Part shown: piece by piece, positions 17,330 to 23,885 of the stretch
Numbering within the stretch: position 1 is the stretch's first letter
How the letters are laid out: each line of letters starts with the position of its first letter
Origin: an uncultured bacterium
GTDB taxonomy: Bacteria; Bacillota_I; Bacilli_A; RF39; UBA660
Direction of reading: 5' to 3'
Assembly: GCA_947169285.1 (NCBI GenBank)
Contig: CAMVPB010000006.1
Span: forward strand, 1 to 52,892
Length of the DNA stretch: 52,892 nt
Program-made: the position numbers and the translations under genes
The notes under the pieces: model-generated
What the model saw: the letters and a program-made list of their open reading frames with translations, nothing else
Told to the model about the DNA's origin: nothing
Databases searched by the model: none

Positions 17330-18635
17330 AATTAGTATCTATGTTGGCTATAGCACCAAATCTACCTTCCAAATATGCTTTATCAATTTTTCTATCAAAT
17401 CTTGCTACATCTTTGAATTCTTCTAGAGAGAATATTCTTGTGCTTCCTTCTTCTGATTTTTCTGCAAACCATATTTCATCACGTCTAACTAAGTCAAAAT
17501 CTAAAGTCTTTAATTCATGCGTAGTTATTATCAATTGGTTAGTATTATTTGACTCTAAAAATAATTTTAGTAATCCCTCAACAAGCAATGGATGTAAGCT
17601 ACTATCTAATTCATCTATTAAATAAACTTTATTATCAGTTAATAGTATATCAAGTAATTCTAATACTCTAATTGTACCATCTGATTCTTCATATGCTCCA
17701 AAAGAATATTCACTATTATTGTGCATGAATTTTAAACTTTTTACTTCAAATTTATTATTTTCATCTTTCTTAACAAGATATAAATCATTTTCAATTCTCA
17801 ATGTACAACTATTTATTTTTGCCTTTTTAGAAATCATTTCGAAGTCATTAATAAAATTAGCAAAATCAACATCTGACATTCTTGATCTAATGCTATTAAT
17901 ATCATAATCATCAGCTTTAATATTATTAATATTTATATCCATTTTATTTAAATACTTAATTATTTTATCTTTTTTATCAACATAATCTAATGGTAATAAT
18001 TTATGTGATGCAGGTCTAATAATTATCATTTCATTCGCTAAAAAATTAAATACATTTATAATATCTTTAAAGAAAATATCATTATTTTTTGACATTATTA
18101 ATCTTCTTGACATTTCAAGTAAAAATAAATCTGAATTATTATTTTTCATTTCCTTTAAACAAGTATTAAAATATTCATTTTTTTCTTTTATATCTGATCC
18201 AATTGTCTTTTTCTTTAAATCTCTTTCAAAAATAATTTTTTCTGTAGGTTTAGTCATATCAATCAACCATTCAGAAACTAACTCATTTCTTGAAAAATTT
18301 AACTCAAATCCATATGAATATAATTTTTTGTCTATTTCTATCTCATATTCAAAGTATGAATCCTTATTTGGATCACCATTTTTTCCTCTATAAAATTGAT
18401 TATTTATTAAAGTTCTTATTCCACCATTAAAAATACCTTTAATAATACTTATAGCAATTATTAAATTAGACTTTCCTGAGCCATTAGCTCCAAACAATCC
18501 AGAAAATTTTAGAACCTTTTTATTATTTGTTTCAATAATATGATTCTCATTATTTCTAACCTTCCCTGCCAACATTGAAAAATGTTGTAATTCATCAAAA
18601 GATCTAAAATTCTTAACTTTAAATCCCATTAGCAT
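17319..18635 (-). CDS. RloA/AbiLi-like AAA ATPase (ABC/SMC-type)
   Basis: The product has 438 residues. It starts MLMGFKVKNFRSFDE, the typical N-terminus of the AAA_15/AAA_21 ATPases. Walker A is GANGSGKS at 49-56. Walker B, VYLIDELDSSLHP, lies near 340-352, followed by IITTHELKTLD. The insert between the two halves of the nucleotide-binding fold is long and helical. It forms a two-gene operon with the RloB-like gene and is the probable phage sensor. Promoter at 18663-18691; AGGAGG site before the ATG. Confidence 0.85.
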   Translation of the reverse strand: MLMGFKVKNFRSFDELQHFSMLAGKVRNNENHIIETNNKKVLKFSGLFGANGSGKSNLIIAISIIKGIFNGGIRTLINNQFYRGKNGDPNKDSYFEYEIEIDKKLYSYGFELNFSRNELVSEWLIDMTKPTEKIIFERDLKKKTIGSDIKEKNEYFNTCLKEMKNNNSDLFLLEMSRRLIMSKNNDIFFKDIINVFNFLANEMIIIRPASHKLLPLDYVDKKDKIIKYLNKMDININNIKADDYDINSIRSRMSDVDFANFINDFEMISKKAKINSCTLRIENDLYLVKKDENNKFEVKSLKFMHNNSEYSFGAYEESDGTIRVLELLDILLTDNKVYLIDELDSSLHPLLVEGLLKLFLESNNTNQLIITTHELKTLDFDLVRRDEIWFAEKSEEGSTRIFSLEEFKDVARFDRKIDKAYLEGRFGAIANIDTNYED

Positions 18636-18662
18636 ATTAACAATCCTCCTATTCTTAATATA

Positions 18663-18691
18663 ATTATATTACAATTTTTCTCATTTGTGAA
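18663..18691 (-). promoter_or_regulatory. Promoter of the rloA-rloB operon
   Basis: TTCACA (18686-18691), 17 bases, TATAAT (18663-18668) on the minus strand, about 25 bases upstream of the ATPase start. Confidence 0.7.
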
Positions 18692-18759
18692 GGTTATTAT
18701 ACATCTTTTTTATAAAAAATCAATACTTTTATGTGATTTTTTCACATTTAATGCTGTTT

Positions 18760-18959
18760 TTTTTAATTATGTTGTGATATAATTGTTATGAGGAAATAAA
18801 AAGAAGTTCTGCAAAACTTCTCCTCAATGTGTAAGATAATACATCTCACAAACTAATTTTGGATTAACATCCTATTATTAGTATATCACACTTTTGTGAT
18901 CTTAAAACATTTTCTTTTAATAGGATTGTAAATCCGTTTTAAAGAAAGGAAGTGTTATT
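18760..18959 (+). promoter_or_regulatory. Structured leader of the DUF3892-like gene
   Basis: Within the gene-free 18636-18959 interval, an extended -10 (TGA-TATAAT, about 18775-18783) is followed by a nested hairpin in which TGAGGA/TCCTCA encloses AGAAGTT/AACTTCT (about 18788-18826). Next comes GTGTAAGATAATA (18829-18841), whose perfect inverted copy lies after the gene at 19184-19196. Further dyads (GGAT/ATCC, CACA/TGTG) follow. The leader is about 170 nt, long for a 71-residue gene, so post-transcriptional control or a bracketed mobile unit is possible. The rest of the interval is AT-rich with only the rloA promoter. Confidence 0.45.
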
Positions 18960-19175
18960 ATGGCAACAGTTAAGGCTATACATCAAACAAGTACAGGCAA
19001 AAACGATTTGTTCATTAACACTGGGAATCATCACAAAATGACACTTAATCAATTTGTAAAAAGAATTGAAAGTGGCAGCTCTGTTTATAGTGATAGATAT
19101 TACATTAAACATGATAGCAGTGGTAAAACTCCAGTATCAAAACCAAACGGCAATAAAAAAGACAATCTTGAATAA
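18960..19175 (+). CDS. DUF3892-like small protein
   Basis: The product has 71 residues. ATVKAIHQTSTGKNDLFINT and MTLNQFVKRIESG followed by a YYIKHDSSG segment match the DUF3892 pattern (a small beta-rich fold with a residue of unknown role). The tail is Lys/Asn-rich. An AAGGAAG site lies upstream and a strong terminator follows. It is one of several small cargo genes at the right end of the element. Function unknown. Confidence 0.65.
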   Translation: MATVKAIHQTSTGKNDLFINTGNHHKMTLNQFVKRIESGSSVYSDRYYIKHDSSGKTPVSKPNGNKKDNLE

Positions 19176-19183
19176 CTGTGGTT

Positions 19184-19196
19184 TATTATCTTACAC
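19184..19196. repeat. Right copy of a 13-bp inverted repeat around the DUF3892-like gene
   Basis: TATTATCTTACAC is the exact inverted copy of 18829-18841. The pair encloses the 71-residue gene and its leader. It could pair the 5' and 3' ends of the transcript. Confidence 0.6.
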
Positions 19197-19199
19197 AAG

Positions 19200-19222
19200 C
19201 ACTAGCTTTGGCTAGTGTTTTT
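19200..19222 (+). terminator. Terminator of the DUF3892-like gene
   Basis: CACTAGC/GCTAGTG stem with loop TTTG and five T. It overlaps the 3' end of the convergent gene at 19202. Confidence 0.85.
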
Positions 19223-19405
19223 GATTATAGATAACTCTTCGTATTGTTCTTCGGTGCCAATTCTTTTTAAATAATCTTTACCACCATCAACCGCCACTGT
19301 TCCACAAGAACATCTTTTATAATCATTTGTACTTTTTGATTCTATAATATCTCCACATTTTTTACATTTAATTTTATTACTAATTATTTCTTTTTTCTTT
19401 TCCAT
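19202..19405 (-). CDS. Zinc-ribbon DUF7695-like protein
   Basis: The product has 67 residues. IKCKKCGDIIESK and YKRCSCGTVAVDGGKDYL carry two CxxC/CxC knuckles followed by VDGGKDYL, the pattern of the DUF7695 small zinc-ribbon family common on bacterial accessory elements. The C-terminus is variable. A GGAGAT site precedes the ATG. No role is known; nucleic acid binding is a guess from the fold. Confidence 0.72.
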   Translation of the reverse strand: MEKKKEIISNKIKCKKCGDIIESKSTNDYKRCSCGTVAVDGGKDYLKRIGTEEQYEELSIIKNTSQS

Positions 19406-19439
19406 ATGTCATCTCCTCATATGTATTATATCATGATCT

Positions 19440-19570
19440 TATATCAATCATATCCTACCGTTTGCGGTATAATACCGTTACAATCATACGGATGAAATCT
19501 ATATTGTCCGTATCACTGTAAAAGAATCCATTGAAGATTTTTGCCACTTTCGGCACTTTTCTTCAATGAA
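19440..19570. other. Cluster of dyads at the right end of the element
   Basis: Three perfect or near-perfect inverted repeats in 130 bases: CGGTAT/ATACCG around 19465-19480, ATACGGA/TCCGTAT around 19486-19513, and CATTGAAGA/TCTTCAATG around 19531-19570 enclosing GCC/GGC. No gene is present. Their density next to the 26-bp end repeat suggests binding sites for recombination accessory proteins or structured termini. Confidence 0.45.
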
Positions 19571-19588
19571 CTATTCTTAAATCTTATT

Positions 19589-19614
19589 TTTTTGTACCTA
19601 AATTGTACCTAAAA
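19589..19614. repeat. Right copy of the 26-bp direct repeat (integrase arm or att site)
   Basis: Identical to 3727-3752, same orientation. ATGCC and AAGGGTTT, read on the minus strand, follow outside it at about 19636-19660, mirroring the left boundary. Confidence 0.8.
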
Positions 19615-19661
19615 TTATTTTAGCAAAACTGATGCCTCGCAAACCCTTATAAAATGGGCAT

Positions 19662-19690
19662 AAAAAATGAGAGCACGGTTAAATGCTCTC
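19662..19690 (-). terminator. Terminator of the 19734 gene
   Basis: GAGAGCA/TGCTCTC stem with an 8-base loop, followed on the minus strand by ATTTTTTA. Confidence 0.75.
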
Positions 19691-19733
19691 TTCAGGGGGA
19701 AGAAGGCAAAAAAACTACTTATTGTAGCTTTTA

Positions 19734-20051
19734 TTATTGCAAAAAATCGTATATTTTTTTGATAGAATTTGCTGATAAGTCTAATTCTTTTTTATCAGTT
19801 TCTCCTGCTAAAACAAGTTTATTATTTGTGTTTAGATATACTAATCTTTTACCATCATAAAAATATGGTGTTTTAATATTTGAAAATGCTAATTCTTTTA
19901 TAGAATCTACATAGTTAGCATATATTGAATAGTATTTATTGTCAGCCTTTTTATATAAATAGTATAAACCGTTTGTACTATAAACCTCTAATACACTTTC
20001 ATCTAATTTTTTAGTTATTTCTTCTGAGTATTCATCAATTATATAAAGCAT
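19734..20051 (-). CDS. Hypothetical protein, possibly a 5'-truncated remnant
   Basis: The product has 105 residues, rich in Tyr, Lys and Asp, with beta-type repeats (NGLYYLYKKADNKYYSIY, FYDGKRLVYLNTNN). No membrane segment or catalytic motif is seen. The ribosome binding site at this ATG is weak, and the frame stays open far upstream across the LysR remnant on the other strand, so a longer gene could have lost its 5' part here. A terminator follows. It lies immediately outside the right end of the element. Function not recognised. Confidence 0.5.
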   Translation of the reverse strand: MLYIIDEYSEEITKKLDESVLEVYSTNGLYYLYKKADNKYYSIYANYVDSIKELAFSNIKTPYFYDGKRLVYLNTNNKLVLAGETDKKELDLSANSIKKIYDFLQ

Positions 20052-20385
20052 ATTATCTTCTGTTATTATAAGTTTTCCTACTATAGTACTTCTTCCATTA
20101 GGTGCAAGTAATAGAAAAAACTTTGATAAATTTTGTTTATCAAATAATATAATTATTAATCCTTTAATGGAAATAGGAAATGATCTAATAGTTGAAGAAT
20201 GCGCCCAAGGCGGTTTAGGTGTTGGATTAGTAGTAAAAGAATATGTTCAAAAGAAATTAGATAATAAAGAATTATTTGAGCTTCAAACTAATTTCAATAT
20301 AGAAGAAAAAGATCTAGTATGTTTAATAGATCAAAATAGAAAAAATAATATAATTATTAAGAAATTCATAGAATTATTAAAATAA
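20047..20385 (+). pseudogene. LysR-type regulator, C-terminal fragment
   Basis: About 113 codons are open from just after a TAA at 20044 to the TAA at 20385. The sequence reads IVLLPLGASNRKNFDKFC, then NPLMEIGNDLIVEECAQGGL and GVGLVVKEYVQKKL, the second half of a LysR substrate-binding domain. The DNA-binding domain and first half of the effector domain are missing, and no ribosome binding site precedes the internal ATG at 20167. It is therefore a remnant. It meets the 5' end of the divergent hypothetical gene at 20046-20051, suggesting an old deletion or insertion scar. Confidence 0.75.
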
Positions 20386-20388
20386 AAA

Positions 20389-20411
20389 AATAAAAGCATA
20401 CTGCTTTTATT
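20389..20411. terminator. Bidirectional terminator between the LysR fragment and the RiPP operon
   Basis: AATAAAAGCA/TGCTTTTATT with a 3-base loop, T-rich on both strands. It ends the RiPP operon 10 bases after the last radical SAM gene. Confidence 0.85.
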
Positions 20412-20420
20412 TTTTATCAA

Positions 20421-21698
20421 TCAAACATTGTGTATTTTTTTAAATAAATGCTTAGTATACTCACAATTGTTTTTATCAATTCCACAAATGGACTGACTAC
20501 AATTGTAAGATCCAGTCGCACATCCACCACCACAAGAAATAACACTAGCACAATTTAAACATTCATTATTATCAAATCTAGATCTATTTCTCCATTCAAA
20601 CCAATTAGCATTACTAATATAATCATTCTGAAGTGTCCCCATATTATTAACTCCTAATTTTTCCATAGCTTGGCATGCATAAATGTTACCATTTGGAAAA
20701 ACAGTTATTTTTCTTGTAGCACCACAAGAATTTTTTGAAATAGCCTTATCTTCACCTATTAATCGATTATACAATTCTACAAATGCATAGTCACTCGCAA
20801 TTTTACCGTACTTTTCATAAGCTTTTAGCATTTCTTCTGCTAATTTTTCGGCATAACTATCACTTGAATTAAATGAATTTGAAATCAAAACATTAACTGC
20901 GTAATCATCTATACCCAATTCTTTAACTATTTTATAAATTCTTTCTGAAAAATTATCTAAGTTATCATCAGTAGCGGTTATCATAGGAAGAACTTTAACA
21001 CCACTATCTAATAATTTCTTCATATTGTTAATAACTATTTTATAAGTTGGTTCACCCAAATGAGTTTTTCTATGAAGATTATGCTTTTCTTCATCCCCGT
21101 CCAATGACACCTGTACTTCTACACTATTCTCTTTAAAAAGATGAATGTCATTATTATCTAATAATGTTGCATTAGTATTTATTACTAAACTTGTATCACT
21201 ATCAAATAAGTGTCTTGAATAAGGAATTACATTATAAAGCAGCTCTTTATTTAATAATGGCTCTCCTCCATAAAAAGTAATTTGCTGCCAATAGTCATCA
21301 CCTTTTATATTATTTTTAGTTATTTCCTTGAATTGCTCTAACGCTTCCTTTGCAACGCTAAATTTCATGTTTTCTCTCCTATGTAAAGAACCTGAAGCAC
21401 TTGACCTATAAAAACAATAGTCGCAATTCAAATTACACGCTGTCGAAGTTATCAAATACAGTGATTGAAATTGAGTATCAGTTGTTAACTTTTTGAGTTT
21501 TAAAAACATTTCTTTTTCCTTATCATATGTTGTAACAACTCCTAACTCTATTAAATGTAATGGTATATTACTATCTTCCAAATGTTCTTTGTTATTTTTA
21601 ATATATTCTACTTCTTCTGGTGATAACTTCAAAAATTCTTTATTTAAAGCATCCCATATTCTATCTCCAAAAATGTGTATAAATGATGATATTTTCAT
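20421..21698 (-). CDS. Radical SAM/SPASM peptide maturase (second enzyme)
   Basis: The product has about 425 residues. The start MKISSFIHIF at 21698 is preferred over an upstream ATG inside the previous gene because GGGA lies at proper spacing. Residues 1-85 form a domain like the N-terminal regions of RiPP maturases (possible RRE). The radical SAM cluster motif CNLNCDYC binds the SAM-type [4Fe-4S] cluster. The C-terminus has a SPASM-like cysteine set (CGATRK...CQAMEKLG...CLNCASVISCGGGC...C...C) for auxiliary clusters. It overlaps or abuts the other radical SAM gene. Expected role: a second modification or crosslink on the 25-residue precursor. Confidence 0.88.
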   Translation of the reverse strand: MKISSFIHIFGDRIWDALNKEFLKLSPEEVEYIKNNKEHLEDSNIPLHLIELGVVTTYDKEKEMFLKLKKLTTDTQFQSLYLITSTACNLNCDYCFYRSSASGSLHRRENMKFSVAKEALEQFKEITKNNIKGDDYWQQITFYGGEPLLNKELLYNVIPYSRHLFDSDTSLVINTNATLLDNNDIHLFKENSVEVQVSLDGDEEKHNLHRKTHLGEPTYKIVINNMKKLLDSGVKVLPMITATDDNLDNFSERIYKIVKELGIDDYAVNVLISNSFNSSDSYAEKLAEEMLKAYEKYGKIASDYAFVELYNRLIGEDKAISKNSCGATRKITVFPNGNIYACQAMEKLGVNNMGTLQNDYISNANWFEWRNRSRFDNNECLNCASVISCGGGCATGSYNCSQSICGIDKNNCEYTKHLFKKIHNV

Positions 21699-21700
21699 AA

Positions 21701-22792
21701 TTATCCCATATAAGAGCAATCTTTGCTCTCATCTTCCATTGCATATTTTGGAAACTTACCTAAGTTATACACATTTTGGCATTCTGGATCTGGTGCATAA
21801 AAATCGCCTTTATATTTCATCATAGCGTGTAATCTACAACCGCCTCTACATAAATTTCTAGCCAAACAATTACCACAAATACCTTTCAAATTATCAGGAT
21901 TTAATTTTTTAAACTCTAATAATTTTTTATTTTCTTTCCATATTTTTGATATAGGAGTTTTTCTGACATCATCAAAAATAAACATCTCGTTATCAGAACC
22001 AACATGGCATAAAGCAACTTTTCCTGAATAACCTATTCCTAACATCCCTTTTCCCCAAGGGCATAAACTATGTTGATAAATATCTATTGGTATTATAGCT
22101 GTATTTAATTCTATTGATAGATTTTTATCATCTTTATGGCTTCTTAAAAAATCATAATAAAAATCATCCATTAGTTTTTGTACTTTATCATAACTAACTG
22201 ATTCCGTCTCATTAGCGTCTACTCCTTTACCATATTCAATTATATTGGGTAACAAGCGAAATCCTAATCCTAATTCTTCATGAATAGTTTTAGCCAATTT
22301 TGGAATCTCATCATAGTTATTTTTACTTAAAACTGTGATTATTCTAAGAGGAATGCCATACTCTTTAATAATATTTATTGTTTTAAATGCTTTATCAAAA
22401 GAACCAATACCACGAGTTTTATCATTTGTCTCTTTCTTTATTCCATCTAAACTTATAGATATTGAAAGATGATCTTTAAAATTTGATAATAGTTCTATTT
22501 GTTTTTCATTTATTATTGTTCCATTTGTTTCTATGCTAACATCTAATCCTAATTCTATAGTTCTTTCAATAATTTCCAAAACATCTCTTCTACAAAAGAT
22601 TTCTCCACCAGTCATATTAACTTTCTTTAGACCAACCATTTTTGCATCTTTAAAAATGCTGATCCAATCATCTGCAGATAACTCCTCTTTTAAACATAAA
22701 TTATCTTTATTTTCATTTCTCCCACAATAAACACAGCTTAAATTACATCTATTTGTAAGCAACACTGCTAACACTTCTAATTTGTCTTTCAT
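21701..22792 (-). CDS. Radical SAM/SPASM peptide maturase (first enzyme)
   Basis: The product has 363 residues and begins almost directly with the radical SAM domain: CNLSCVYC lies near residues 16-23, then MTGGEIFCRRD (the GGE SAM-binding motif). The C-terminal SPASM-like region has CPWGKG, CHVGSD and CGNCLARNLCRGGCR. It lacks an N-terminal recognition domain, unlike its partner, so it may rely on that partner's domain. GGAGG precedes the ATG. It lies 59 bases downstream of the precursor gene, across a stem-loop. Expected role: introducing a crosslink or epimerisation in the precursor's VVYNCRRG core. Confidence 0.88.
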   Translation of the reverse strand: MKDKLEVLAVLLTNRCNLSCVYCGRNENKDNLCLKEELSADDWISIFKDAKMVGLKKVNMTGGEIFCRRDVLEIIERTIELGLDVSIETNGTIINEKQIELLSNFKDHLSISISLDGIKKETNDKTRGIGSFDKAFKTINIIKEYGIPLRIITVLSKNNYDEIPKLAKTIHEELGLGFRLLPNIIEYGKGVDANETESVSYDKVQKLMDDFYYDFLRSHKDDKNLSIELNTAIIPIDIYQHSLCPWGKGMLGIGYSGKVALCHVGSDNEMFIFDDVRKTPISKIWKENKKLLEFKKLNPDNLKGICGNCLARNLCRGGCRLHAMMKYKGDFYAPDPECQNVYNLGKFPKYAMEDESKDCSYMG

Positions 22793-22816
22793 TTTACTAC
22801 CTCCATTTTTATTTGT

Positions 22817-22837
22817 CAGGGAGATTAAAACTCCCTG
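22817..22837 (-). promoter_or_regulatory. Stem-loop between precursor and maturase genes
   Basis: CAGGGAG/CTCCCTG with a 7-base loop and no T-run on the minus strand. RiPP operons often have such a hairpin after the precursor to stabilise its mRNA or limit read-through, giving more peptide than enzyme. Confidence 0.7.
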
Positions 22838-22851
22838 GCAAATACTAATAG

Positions 22852-22929
22852 CTAACCTCTTCTGCAGTTATAAACTACATTGCCTTCAGCCATTTTGTTA
22901 ACTTTTTCTAAAAATTCTTGTTTTTTCAT
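22852..22929 (-). CDS. RiPP precursor peptide, 25 residues, ending YNCRRG
   Basis: A short frame in the gap between the arginase-like and first radical SAM genes encodes MKKQEFLEKVNKMAEG followed by NVVYNCRRG. The ATG overlaps the upstream stop (ATGA), and GAGGTG sits at proper spacing inside the end of the upstream gene. The leader-like first half is amphipathic (KKQEFLEKVNKMAEG). The C-terminal core holds Tyr, Asn, Cys and two Arg. Its position between an arginase-like enzyme and two radical SAM/SPASM enzymes makes it the evident substrate. No transporter or leader protease gene is adjacent, so export is unexplained. I know no exact described family; it is a strong inference from context. 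Confidence 0.8.
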   Translation of the reverse strand: MKKQEFLEKVNKMAEGNVVYNCRRG

Positions 22930-23882
22930 CTCTTTTTCACCTCCCTCTTTAATAATTTATTTATTAATTCAACCATCATTTTAGATGTTAAATTACCATA
23001 ATCATAACCATTTATTTCCATTATTTGAAAATAGGGTCCATCATCTAAACCGAAATTTATATTATGAGAATGACAATAATCACTTAAACAATTTACTATT
23101 CTAATTATATCTTCTTTTGTAATATTATTTTCACCTGCATGATAATAATTAGAATACCCTAATTCATTTTTAACGAAAACACAACTCTTGATCTTTTCTA
23201 TGTAGTTGTTTTGGTCTATTTCATCAATGTGACTTATATTATTTAAAATAGTAGCTGGCGAGTATTCAACTGCTGTATAACAAGATTTTCTGCAATTCAA
23301 AACATCAACATCAATAGATATAAAAATATTTTGTGGATTAATCATGTCAAGTGTTTTAAATATATCTACTTCATCTATTAAATGAACCCTTGATCTAAGA
23401 TCCTCGTTAGTATCATTAATGCTGCTTTGTCTCTTATGCTCAGGTACCCCAATAACAATATAATAACTTATATACCCTTCTTTCATTAATTTTGAAAAAC
23501 TATTTCCCTTCCATAAAAAGTCATTATAATCATATGTATCACTATGCATATCAAAACAAACTATTGTTAAATCTTTTTTATCTTTGTTAAGTTCTTTTAT
23601 TGTGTAATATGAATTAAGATCACTGGATGAAATAATAGCATCTGACTCTCTCAATTTTCCATCTATAACAAGTTTATCATTATAGTTATTTATTAAATTT
23701 TCTTTTAACAATAAAGGTTCTGTACTTAATAGTTCTGCATATTCCTCATATATTTGCTTTATATAGTTTATCATCTCATCTTCACAATTTTGCTTACTCA
23801 CAAATTGCATTATTTTTACCAAGTTTTCAAAGTCTACCATTCTTGCGTTTTTTTCATCTTCGCTACTAATCCAATTAATCAT
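22926..23882 (-). CDS. Arginase/ureohydrolase-fold enzyme, probable peptide arginase
   Basis: The product has 318 residues. CFDMHSD (D111, H113, D115) and SIDVDVLN (D191, D193) are the two main manganese motifs of the arginase fold. The first canonical motif (GGDHS) reads SSSDLNS, so the usual first His ligand is absent. The surrounding sequence is unlike metabolic arginase or agmatinase and closer to the UPF0489-type branch. Peptide arginases such as OspR turn RiPP core arginines into ornithine. Here the gene overlaps the start of a precursor with two core arginines. It is therefore read as a modifying enzyme, not arginine catabolism. It starts 3 bases after ABC-F. Confidence 0.75.
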   Translation of the reverse strand: MINWISSEDEKNARMVDFENLVKIMQFVSKQNCEDEMINYIKQIYEEYAELLSTEPLLLKENLINNYNDKLVIDGKLRESDAIISSSDLNSYYTIKELNKDKKDLTIVCFDMHSDTYDYNDFLWKGNSFSKLMKEGYISYYIVIGVPEHKRQSSINDTNEDLRSRVHLIDEVDIFKTLDMINPQNIFISIDVDVLNCRKSCYTAVEYSPATILNNISHIDEIDQNNYIEKIKSCVFVKNELGYSNYYHAGENNITKEDIIRIVNCLSDYCHSHNINFGLDDGPYFQIMEINGYDYGNLTSKMMVELINKLLKREVKKR

Positions 23883-23885
23883 ACA

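Larger units (their letters stand above)
3660..19670. mobile_element. Integrated satellite-like (PICI-like) element carrying defence genes
   Basis: A segment of about 16 kb is bounded by identical 26-bp repeats (3727-3752 and 19589-19614). Just outside each repeat, read on the minus strand, lie ATGCC and then AAGGGTTT (about 3665-3700 and 19635-19665). That order (flank, core, integrase-arm repeat, element, arm repeat, core, flank) fits a tyrosine recombinase element, though the cores are only partly alike. Inside are an integrase, an S24-like repressor divergent from small HTH genes, a DnaD-like replisome organiser, a helicase-loader-like gene, a type I R-M operon and an RloA/RloB pair. There is no capsid, portal, terminase, tail, lysis, relaxase or T4SS gene. 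The gene order matches Gram-positive phage-inducible islands; the exact ends are inferred. Confidence 0.7.

Noticed and set aside
3660-19670. Complete prophage
   Set aside because: Integrase, repressor and replication genes are present, but there is no terminase, portal, capsid, tail or lysis gene in the segment.
19654-19860. Plus-strand open frame at the right boundary
   Set aside because: No ribosome binding site; it crosses a terminator hairpin and lies antisense to the 19734 gene.
22801-22929. Gap before the first radical SAM gene as empty intergenic DNA
   Set aside because: It contains a 25-codon frame with ribosome binding site and translational overlap, so it was called as a precursor gene instead.
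22926-23882. Metabolic arginase or agmatinase
   Set aside because: The first metal-binding motif is not conserved and the gene is embedded in a peptide-modification operon, with no arginine catabolism genes nearby.
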